From Coriobacteriia bacterium (lineage in GTDB: Bacteria; Actinomycetota; Coriobacteriia; Anaerosomatales; JAENZW01), in the NCBI GenBank assembly GCA_029858605.1, contig JAOUET010000048.1, forward strand, positions 1 to 10,891: a stretch of DNA of 10,891 nt, in the 5' to 3' direction. Both the position numbers and the translations under genes were made by a program. Of the stretch, positions 1 to 5,508 are shown piece by piece. Numbering within the stretch: the first letter of the stretch is position 1; every line of letters starts with the position of its first letter. Below the pieces are notes generated by a model. The model saw nothing but the letters and a program-made list of their open reading frames with translations. It was not told where the DNA came from and ran no database searches.

Positions 1-2197
1 GGGCCAGATCGCGACTCCCCGCTTCAACGGCGTTCCTGTAATCGTATGCGCTGTTTGTAAGCTCCATCAGGGCCGCGATGGACGTGTTGAGCTGAAAACG
101 CTGGATGTCCTGGGTCACCTTGCCGATGACCCGGTGCATTTCGCGATTCAGAGCCTTGGCGGCGGAATCCGCGAGCACAGCCTCGCCGCACTCACCGTCG
201 GTCTCGTCGGCGACGTCGCCTATCAGACGCCACACGCGGCTGATCCAGCGATACATCCCGTCGATGCCCTCGTAAGACCACTCGAGATCCTTGTCCGGCG
301 GCGCCATGAAGAGGATGTAGGCGCGCAAGGCGTCCGCGCCGTACTTGGCGATCATGTCCTCGGGCGCGACGACGTTGCCCTTAGACTTACTCATGACCTC
401 GCCGTCCTTCCGCACCATGCCCTGCGTGAGGAGGTTCGTGAACGGCTCGCCGAAATCGCAAATGCCCATGTCCCGGAAGACCTTCGTGAAGAACCGTGAG
501 TACAGGAGATGCAGGATGGCGTGCTCGATCCCGCCGATGTACTGGTCCACGGGCAGCCAGTAGTCGATCTTGTCCTTGTCCCAGATCGCATCACTGTTGC
601 GAGCGTCCGCGTAGCGGAAGTAGTACCAGCTCGAACACGTGAAGGTGTCCATGGTGTCGGTCTCGCGCTTCGCGGGTCCGCCGCACTTCGGGCAGTCCGT
701 CTCGTAGAACTCGGGATGGTCCGCCAGAGTCTCGCCCTTCGTGATGTCGACGCCCATTGGCAGCACGACGGGCAACTCCTCCTCGGGCACCGGCACGAGA
801 CCGCACTTCTCGCACTGGACCGCCGGAATGGGGTTGCCCCAGTACCGCTGCCTGGAGATCAGCCAATCGCGCAGGCGGAAGTTGATGGCGAACTTGCCCT
901 GGCCGCGTTCCTCGAGCCACTTCGTGACGGCCTTCATGCCCTCGGAGTCCTTGCCACCCGGCATCCCGGTGAACTCGCCCGATTGGACCATGTATCCAGG
1001 GCCGTCGTACGCCTCTTCCCACTCGACATCCTGCAGCACTCGCTCCTGCTGCTCGCGCAGTTCGCCGAGGAGTGAGTCCTCCTCGGCCACCACGACCGGC
1101 GGGATCGGCAACCCGTACTTCCTTGCGAATTCGAAGTCTCGCTGGTCGCCGCAGGGTACCGCCATCACGGCTCCGGTGCCGTACTCCATCAGCACGTAGT
1201 TCGACACCCAGACCGGCACCTTCTCGTCGTTGACGGGGTTGACGACATAGCGACCCGTGAAAGCGCCCAGCTTCTCGGCTTCACCGCTTTCCCGCTCCAG
1301 GGCGGTCTCACGCTGCGCGGCTTTGACCACAGCCGCTACGTCCTCCGCGTACTCGGTCCCGTCAACGAACGCGTGCACGAGGGGGTGCTCCGGAGCGAGC
1401 AGGAAGAACGTGCAGCCGAACAGCGTGTCGGGCCGAGTGGTGAACACCGTGATCACCGCATCGGTGGGCTGGCCTTCAGCGTCGCAAACCGTGAAGTCCA
1501 CGTCCGCGCCCTCGGAGCGACCGATCCAGTTGGCCTGCATAACCTTCACGCGCTCCGGCCAGCCGGGCATCTCCTCGAGCGAGTCGAGCAATTCCTGCGC
1601 GTACTCGGTTATCTTCAAGTACCACTGCTCGAGCTCGCGCTTCTGGACGCTGCTCTTGCAGCGCCAACAAACGCCTTCTCCCAGGACCTGCTCGTTCGCG
1701 AGAACGGTCTTGCAGTCCGGGCACCAGTTGACGGGGCTGGACTTCCTCTCCACAAGCCCGCGTTCCCAGAACTTGAGGAAGATCCACTGGCCCCAGCGGT
1801 AGTACTCGACGTCGCTGGAAACGACCTTGCGATCCCAGTCGTAACCGAAGCCCATCCGCTTGAGGCTCGCTGTCTGCTTCTCGATGTTGCCGTACGTCCA
1901 TTCCGCAGGGTGGGTTGCGCTCTTGATGGCCGCATTCTCGGCAGGCAGACCGAAAGCATCCCAACCCATCGGATGCAGCACCTTGAAGCCGCGCATGGTG
2001 AGCTGCCTTGCCACCACGTCGCCGATCGTGTAGTTGCGAACGTGGCCCATATGGATGTCGCCCGACGGATAGGGGAACATCTCGAGCACGTAGTACTTCG
2101 GTCTGCCCGGCTCTTCGCTGACCGCATAGAGCCGACTGCGCTCCCACTCCTGTTGCCATCTGGGTTCTATGGCGTGCGGGTCGTACGAACGTGCCAC
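1..2197 (-). CDS. leuS: Leucyl-tRNA synthetase (LeuRS), 3' end cut by window edge
   Basis: This class I aminoacyl-tRNA synthetase charges tRNA-Leu in the cytoplasm. The frame is open from a GTG at 2197 to base 1, giving 732 codons. The family is usually about 800-870 residues, so the end of the anticodon-binding region and the C-terminal domain lie outside. The start is supported by AGGGAGG four bases upstream and by the typical N-terminus (YDPHAIEPRWQ). Visible motifs are HMGH at residues 49-52 (HIGH signature), CPDC/CWRC at 159-162 and 177-180 (zinc site), TVFTTRPDTLFG from 250 (threonine-rich editing motif), DQRD at 351-354 in the CP1 editing domain, a second Cys set at 462, 465, 502 and 505, and VMSKS at 601-605 (KMSKS loop). 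The residues just before DQRD are Cys-Gly, where E. coli LeuRS has Gly-His. The gene lies 83 bases downstream of the lipoprotein gene. Confidence 0.98.
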   Translation of the reverse strand, partial: MARSYDPHAIEPRWQQEWERSRLYAVSEEPGRPKYYVLEMFPYPSGDIHMGHVRNYTIGDVVARQLTMRGFKVLHPMGWDAFGLPAENAAIKSATHPAEWTYGNIEKQTASLKRMGFGYDWDRKVVSSDVEYYRWGQWIFLKFWERGLVERKSSPVNWCPDCKTVLANEQVLGEGVCWRCKSSVQKRELEQWYLKITEYAQELLDSLEEMPGWPERVKVMQANWIGRSEGADVDFTVCDAEGQPTDAVITVFTTRPDTLFGCTFFLLAPEHPLVHAFVDGTEYAEDVAAVVKAAQRETALERESGEAEKLGAFTGRYVVNPVNDEKVPVWVSNYVLMEYGTGAVMAVPCGDQRDFEFARKYGLPIPPVVVAEEDSLLGELREQQERVLQDVEWEEAYDGPGYMVQSGEFTGMPGGKDSEGMKAVTKWLEERGQGKFAINFRLRDWLISRQRYWGNPIPAVQCEKCGLVPVPEEELPVVLPMGVDITKGETLADHPEFYETDCPKCGGPAKRETDTMDTFTCSSWYYFRYADARNSDAIWDKDKIDYWLPVDQYIGGIEHAILHLLYSRFFTKVFRDMGICDFGEPFTNLLTQGMVRKDGEVMSKSKGNVVAPEDMIAKYGADALRAYILFMAPPDKDLEWSYEGIDGMYRWISRVWRLIGDVADETDGECGEAVLADSAAKALNREMHRVIGKVTQDIQRFQLNTSIAALMELTNSAYDYRNAVEAGSRDLA

Positions 2198-2230
2198 GGA
2201 GCCTCCCTGGTCGTCTATCCAGTACGCCTA

Positions 2231-2258
2231 AGGATAGCCGAGGGAAGGCCCCGTGCAA
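2231..2258 (-). promoter_or_regulatory. Possible weak promoter of leuS
   Basis: In the 83-base gap upstream of leuS, TTGCAC (2253-2258) and TATCCT (2231-2236) are separated by 16 bases, a loose sigma-70-type match. A short inverted repeat, CTATCC/GGATAG, overlaps the -10 and follows it. The gap is too short for a T-box leader. leuS may equally be read through from the gene upstream, as no terminator is seen between them. Confidence 0.3.
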
Positions 2259-2280
2259 GCCTGCTCCAATATGTGATCCG

Positions 2281-3339
2281 CTAGCTCAGAGGCGCTCCGC
2301 AGCCGGCGCACACAGTCGCGGACGCATCGTTCTGCGCACCGCATTGGGCGCAGGTCTTGCCTGTCGGCACCTCGCCCTCGGGCGCGGGTGCCGGTTCGGG
2401 GGCCGACGGTGCCACCTCGGGCTCCGGCACGGGTGCCGGTGCCTCAACTTGCGGCGCGACGACCGGCGCCGCCTCAATCACTGGAGCCTCTACCGGCGCA
2501 ACAACCTCAGGCGTAGGCTCGGGTACTGGTTGGGGTACCGCTTCAGGCGCTGGAGCTGCCATCGGCTCCGGTGCCGGGGCAAACGCCGTCGGGGCGGTCG
2601 GAGACTCTGGGCCGCCATACGGCGCGGGCGCCACCGCTGGACGTGACTTCCTGCGCGCAAGCACGACGATCACGACTACGATGATCACCACAAGCAGCAG
2701 ACCGCCGCCGCCGATGCCGGCAACCACCAAGGTGTTGTAGCCCTCGGCGGTTGCCTCGATCTTCACTTCTTCGCCTGGCACGAGCTCCCACGTCGCTGTC
2801 TTCCCGTCATCGCTGATGGAGTCCGCGTTGTTGTCGCCGATCTTCCCCGGCAGTGTCAGCATGAAGCGGGCCTCGACGAGTCCCTCGGTTGCTGCAGGGT
2901 CCCCGCCAAGGTCTCCGGTACCTGTGTCGGCCTCGAACGGCAAGCTCAGGTCCACTGTGTACTTCGACCGAAGGAAGCTGTTCTCGATCTTGATCTCTCC
3001 GTCCGTCCCCTCTCCAAGGTCTTTGAGATCGAAATCAGAGATATCGTCGATGTGCTTCGTGGCCTTGATGCCCGTCTGGCCATCCTTCTCGACGTCCTCG
3101 ACTTTGAACCCCTCGCCTTCGGCTTCTACCGAGAGCTCGTCGAAGATGCCCGAAACATCCTCGCCTCCCGACTCTTGTGCAGCCGCATCCAGCAGACTCG
3201 AGTCCATCGTGATGGTGTTCTCGACGTCTGCACTGCCGTCCGAGTTGATCGTCAGGTGTTGCTCCACATCGAAGCATCCCGTGAGCGCGACGAGGGCAAT
3301 GGCCGCGAACAAGCAGATGAGTGTACGCGTTCTTCGCAT
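2281..3339 (-). CDS. LppM-domain lipoprotein with TM helix and C-terminal zinc ribbon
   Basis: The product has 352 residues. An N-terminal signal peptide ends in the lipobox LTGC, with Cys22 as the likely lipidated residue. Residues about 23-200 form an acidic, strand-rich extracytoplasmic region that opens with FDVEQHLTINSDGSADV, as in the LppM family (known from mycobacterial LppM). A very hydrophobic Gly/Val/Ile helix (about 203-228) is followed by the basic stop-transfer ARRKSR. A Pro/Ala/Glu-rich linker (234-325) leads to a zinc ribbon with CxxC pairs at 330/333 and 344/347. The expected topology is outside domain, helix, then linker and ribbon in the cytoplasm. The ATG has GGGGA about six bases upstream. 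A promoter candidate lies just upstream, so the gene may be its own unit or follow the I42 gene. The exact function is unknown; a sensory or envelope scaffolding role is inference. Confidence 0.85.
   Translation of the reverse strand: MRRTRTLICLFAAIALVALTGCFDVEQHLTINSDGSADVENTITMDSSLLDAAAQESGGEDVSGIFDELSVEAEGEGFKVEDVEKDGQTGIKATKHIDDISDFDLKDLGEGTDGEIKIENSFLRSKYTVDLSLPFEADTGTGDLGGDPAATEGLVEARFMLTLPGKIGDNNADSISDDGKTATWELVPGEEVKIEATAEGYNTLVVAGIGGGGLLLVVIIVVVIVVLARRKSRPAVAPAPYGGPESPTAPTAFAPAPEPMAAPAPEAVPQPVPEPTPEVVAPVEAPVIEAAPVVAPQVEAPAPVPEPEVAPSAPEPAPAPEGEVPTGKTCAQCGAQNDASATVCAGCGAPLS
2365..2640 (-). repeat. Low-complexity Pro/Ala/Glu linker-coding region
   Basis: Within the LppM-domain gene, residues 234-325 consist of irregular repeats of PAP, PEP, VAP and APE type. 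At DNA level, GGTGCCGGT-like runs recur on the plus strand. Such tracts encode extended, disordered spacers and are prone to length variation by slippage. It joins the membrane helix to the terminal zinc ribbon. Confidence 0.65.
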
Positions 3340-3355
3340 GAGCTTCCCCTTTGCC

Positions 3356-3378
3356 GGGCGGGAGCACTCTCTCCGCCC
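3356..3378 (-). promoter_or_regulatory. Inverted repeat in the 5' leader of the LppM-domain gene
   Basis: GGGCGGAG and CTCCCGCCC can pair as an 8-bp stem with one bulged base and a 6-base loop. It ends just before the Shine-Dalgarno site of the LppM-domain gene. No T-run follows, so it does not look like an intrinsic terminator. A role in controlling translation is possible but unproven. Confidence 0.35.
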
Positions 3379-3395
3379 TCGGGTCCATTGGCCCC

Positions 3396-3424
3396 TTTAT
3401 CGGTTATGACGCACGACTCGTCAA
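3396..3424 (-). promoter_or_regulatory. Candidate promoter of the LppM-domain lipoprotein gene
   Basis: TTGACG (3419-3424, five of six matches to the -35 consensus) is spaced 17 bases from GATAAA (3396-3401, four of six to the -10 consensus). Transcription would start near 3389, giving a leader of about 50 bases before the ATG at 3339. The elements lie in the short gap downstream of the I42 gene. Confidence 0.5.
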
Positions 3425-3452
3425 GCCGACGTACATTCCGCCAAGGGCGCGC

Positions 3453-3845
3453 TCACCGCACTGTGACGTCGATCTCGAACGTGTCGTCCGGGGTCGCTGT
3501 GGTCTCCCACGCTCTTCTGTATTCCAGCCGAAGAGTACCGTTCCCGGCCTCGACCCCCTCGAAGCGCAGAATCTCGGTGCCCCCTGCGCCCACGATCTCC
3601 TCGTCGACCGGATCAGCCTCGTATTCGATCTCCCCCACTTGCCTCAACTGCTCAGGCAAGTCCATGACCTGCCAGCCGTATCCCGTCGTCGGGTTCGAGG
3701 GGAGTTCGACGCGCAGAACCCTTCCCGCACCGATGTCAACCTGGGTACCATCGGCATCCGGCCCCACGACATCCTCGAAACCAGACGCGCATCCAACTAG
3801 CAGTAGCGCCACCACCAGACTTGCGGCAAAGCGTGCGGTCCGCAT
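3453..3845 (-). CDS. Chagasin-like (MEROPS I42) peptidase inhibitor lipoprotein
   Basis: The product has 130 residues. A short signal peptide ends in the lipobox LVGC (Cys19), so the protein is probably anchored on the outer face of the membrane. The mature part carries the three loops that define the chagasin family: NPTTGYGW (51-58), GAGGTEILRF (86-95), and RRAW (110-113) in place of the common RPW. These loops plug the active-site cleft of papain-like cysteine peptidases in characterised members. The ATG is preceded by AGGGGAGAGG, a strong ribosome site. The gene starts 42 bases after the tRNA terminator. I found no convincing promoter in that gap, so expression could depend on read-through from the tRNA unit. 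No cysteine peptidase is encoded nearby, so the target is unknown. Family assignment is firm; inhibitory activity is inferred. Confidence 0.88.
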   Translation of the reverse strand: MRTARFAASLVVALLLVGCASGFEDVVGPDADGTQVDIGAGRVLRVELPSNPTTGYGWQVMDLPEQLRQVGEIEYEADPVDEEIVGAGGTEILRFEGVEAGNGTLRLEYRRAWETTATPDDTFEIDVTVR

Positions 3846-3887
3846 CCTCTCCCCTCTCGACGTACTCGATGATACTAGGCATGGGAC

Positions 3888-3920
3888 GACAAGAAAGCCC
3901 GCCGGGTTCTCCGACGGGCT
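3888..3920 (-). terminator. Intrinsic terminator after tRNA-Ala
   Basis: On the minus strand, AGCCCGTCGG and CCGGCGGGCT pair over 10 bp (one G-U) around the 5-base loop AGAAC. The stem is followed by TTCTTGTC, extending the T at its foot. It lies 10 bases past the CCA end of tRNA-Ala, the expected place for its terminator. Confidence 0.87.
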
Positions 3921-3930
3921 CTGTGTTCAC

Positions 3931-4006
3931 TGGTGGAGCCAAGGGGGATCGAACCCCTGACCTCATGGCTGCCAGCCATGCGCTCTCCCAGCTGAGCTAT
4001 GGCCCC
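3931..4006 (-). tRNA. tRNA-Ala, anticodon GGC
   Basis: This is a 76-base cloverleaf with the CCA end encoded. The acceptor stem GGGGCCA pairs with TGGCTCC and holds the G3-U70 wobble, the identity element recognised by alanyl-tRNA synthetase. The D arm is GCTC/GAGC, the anticodon stem CATGG/CCATG, and the loop CTGGCAG places GGC at positions 34-36, reading GCC codons. The T arm is AGGGG-TTCGATC-CCCCT, and position 73 is A. It has its own promoter and terminator. No integrase or direct repeat of its 3' end is seen, so there is no sign that it serves as an attachment site here. Confidence 0.98.
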
Positions 4007-4019
4007 ACTCTCTCCTGGA

Positions 4020-4032
4020 GCGCCAAAGGCGC
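4020..4032 (-). promoter_or_regulatory. Small perfect hairpin in the tRNA-Ala leader
   Basis: GCGCC-TTT-GGCGC forms a perfect 5-bp stem with a 3-base loop. It sits immediately downstream of the predicted start of the tRNA transcript and 13 bases before the mature 5' end. It could shape the precursor for RNase P or be a weak 3' end for the transporter operon; no T-run follows. Confidence 0.4.
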
Positions 4033-4039
4033 AAGCGAC

Positions 4040-4067
4040 AGTATAGCAGCCGAAACGGGCCGGTCAA
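4040..4067 (-). promoter_or_regulatory. Sigma-70-type promoter of tRNA-Ala
   Basis: TTGACC (4062-4067) and TATACT (4040-4045) each match five of six consensus bases and are 16 bases apart. TG lies one base upstream of the -10 box (TGC-TATACT), an extended -10 feature. Initiation would fall near 4033, giving a leader of about 27 bases. The stop codon of the EamA gene is inside the -35 box. Confidence 0.8.
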
Positions 4068-5053
4068 GCAGGGTCGGACCCCGACGGCGGTCGCCCCGTC
4101 GGAGTGGCGCTCGTCCCTCCACCCTCCGACTCCAGCAGGGGTACGGGCGGCCCCTCAGGGGCGTTCGCGACGACAACGCGCTCGTCCCTTTGCGGAGCAA
4201 GGGCTCGCAACTCGGAGAGCACCATTCCCCCGACTATCAGCGCGCTGCCGACAAGCCCGCCCACACCGAAGACGTCACCGGCCCACCATCCGAACAAGCC
4301 GCCGAACACTGGCTCCATGATCAGCACCAGTGCGGTCTTCGTCGGCGAGATGTGCCTCTGTGCCCACGTCTGCGCACCGAACGCCACCGCCGATGCAAGT
4401 ACCCCCGTGACACCCAGTGCGATCCACACGGACCCCTCATTCGGCAGAGCGATCGGCTCCGTCGCGAACGATATCGCTCCACACACGACTGCAACGACGC
4501 TCAACTGCACGAACGTCAGCGATACCGGATCGTGGTCGCGCCCCACGCTGCCCAGCACGATCATGTGTGCTGCGTACGCGACAGCGCACATGAACACGCG
4601 AGTGTCTCCCTGAGTCCACCCGTTGGCGGAAGCGCCGGAAAGCATCCATAGCCCCACCACGGCAAGAACCACGCCTGCCAGCGTAGCCGCACGCGGCACG
4701 CTGCGCAGCACGACGGCCTGCATGATTGGCGTAATGACAACGAACATGCCCGTGATGAACGCAGCCTTGGAGGCAGTCGTGTCCTGCAGCCCCCAGGTCT
4801 GGAACACGTATCCGGCGCAAAGAAACGCACCCGCAAGCACGCCGACCCGAACAGTCTGCGTTTCCAGGCGCCTCACGGCCCGCGGGAAGAGTACGGCAAA
4901 CGCGATGACGGCGATCACGAACCGCAGCGTCAGGAATGCGTACAGCGGGTAGCGCGAAACCGCGTCCTTGACCATGACGAAGGTCGCACCCCAGATCGCG
5001 GCAGTCCCGAGCAGCGCGACCACCGCCCGGAGGCGACGTGAGCTTTCGGTCAC
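4064..5053 (-). CDS. EamA-family (DMT superfamily) transporter
   Basis: The product has 329 residues and about ten hydrophobic helices (roughly 9-28, 38-56, 69-88, 98-117, 122-139, 150-168, 178-197, 209-230, 240-258, 262-281), arranged as two EamA repeats. Family features include AAIWGATFVMVK in the first helix and an EPVFGGLFGWW segment near residues 247-257. It belongs to the drug/metabolite transporter superfamily, whose members mostly export amino acids or other small metabolites. The substrate cannot be read from sequence. A hydrophilic Pro/Gly-rich tail of about 45 residues follows the last helix. The start is a GTG overlapping the rsfS stop in GTGA, which implies translational coupling. 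The stop codon lies inside the tRNA-Ala promoter. Confidence 0.92.
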   Translation of the reverse strand: MTESSRRLRAVVALLGTAAIWGATFVMVKDAVSRYPLYAFLTLRFVIAVIAFAVLFPRAVRRLETQTVRVGVLAGAFLCAGYVFQTWGLQDTTASKAAFITGMFVVITPIMQAVVLRSVPRAATLAGVVLAVVGLWMLSGASANGWTQGDTRVFMCAVAYAAHMIVLGSVGRDHDPVSLTFVQLSVVAVVCGAISFATEPIALPNEGSVWIALGVTGVLASAVAFGAQTWAQRHISPTKTALVLIMEPVFGGLFGWWAGDVFGVGGLVGSALIVGGMVLSELRALAPQRDERVVVANAPEGPPVPLLESEGGGTSATPTGRPPSGSDPA

Positions 5054-5508
5054 GACTCCGCGGACTCCCTCACGTGCTCGACAGGCACACCGGCCCTGGA
5101 CGACACGCTCTCGGCACGGGGTAGATCAGTCTCGATGGCGAGAAGCTCGATGCGTGGGGCTTCCTTCCACAGCGTTTCGAGACGGTAGAACTCTCTCTCC
5201 TCGGGCTGGAACACGTGAGCGACGAAGTCTCCGAAATCGATCAGCACCCAACGCGCCTCGTCCCGGCCCTCCACGCCCATCGGAGAGAGACCGGCCTTCT
5301 TCACCTTGAGTTCGATTTCCTCTGCGATCGTGCGCACTTGCCGGTCGTTGCGTCCCGTGCATATCAGGAAGCACTCGGTGACGACGAGAAGCTCAACCAC
5401 GTCGAGCGCGACGATATCCTCGGCCTTCTTGTCGGATGCTGCTTCCGCGGCGATGAGCAGGTAGTCGCGCGTGTCCAGATAGATCCCTTCCCTCCACGTG
5501 TCAGCCAC
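5050..5508 (-). CDS. rsfS: Ribosome silencing factor RsfS
   Basis: RsfS binds protein L14 of the 50S subunit and blocks joining with 30S, lowering translation when nutrients run short. The 152-residue reading has the family core: AEDIVALDV (29-37), CTGRNDRQV (50-58), WVLIDFGDFVAHVF (87-100) and EEREFYRLETLW (103-114). Family members are usually about 105-120 residues, so this one carries an extra C-terminal tail of about 35 residues. The GTG at 5508 overlaps the upstream gene by 8 bases and has no Shine-Dalgarno site. A strong one (GGAGGGAAGGG) lies inside the frame, just before codon 11 (CTG), where family alignment would put the N-terminus (LDTRDYLLIAAEAA). The true start is thus uncertain. 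It is coupled to the EamA gene by a GTGA overlap. Confidence 0.95.
   Translation of the reverse strand: MADTWREGIYLDTRDYLLIAAEAASDKKAEDIVALDVVELLVVTECFLICTGRNDRQVRTIAEEIELKVKKAGLSPMGVEGRDEARWVLIDFGDFVAHVFQPEEREFYRLETLWKEAPRIELLAIETDLPRAESVSSRAGVPVEHVRESAES
5485..5495 (-). promoter_or_regulatory. Strong Shine-Dalgarno sequence inside the rsfS frame
   Basis: GGAGGGAAGGG is followed six bases later by CTG (5476-5478), codon 11 of the longest rsfS reading. No ATG, GTG or TTG lies at the right distance. It may serve a non-AUG start, or it may be fortuitous within the Trp-Arg-Glu-Gly codons. Confidence 0.4.

Noticed and set aside
1..2197. Possible frameshift or broken leuS
   Set aside because: I followed the frame from 2197 to base 2 through HMGH, the zinc sites, the editing motif and VMSKS down to a normal helical C-terminal part. 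It is only cut by the window edge.
2198..2280. T-box riboswitch upstream of leuS
   Set aside because: The 83-base gap is too short and lacks a T-box consensus sequence and a terminator/antiterminator pair.
1373..2284. Plus-strand open frame (303 codons) opposite leuS
   Set aside because: The minus strand encodes an unbroken LeuRS with all expected motifs over the same bases.
2365..2640. GC-rich repeats as a CRISPR-like or regulatory repeat array
   Set aside because: Units are irregular in length and sequence and are explained by the Pro/Ala/Glu linker of the lipoprotein; there are no spacers.
3921..4006. tRNA-Ala as an integration site of a mobile element
   Set aside because: No integrase gene, no repeat of the tRNA 3' end and no foreign-looking block is seen on either side.
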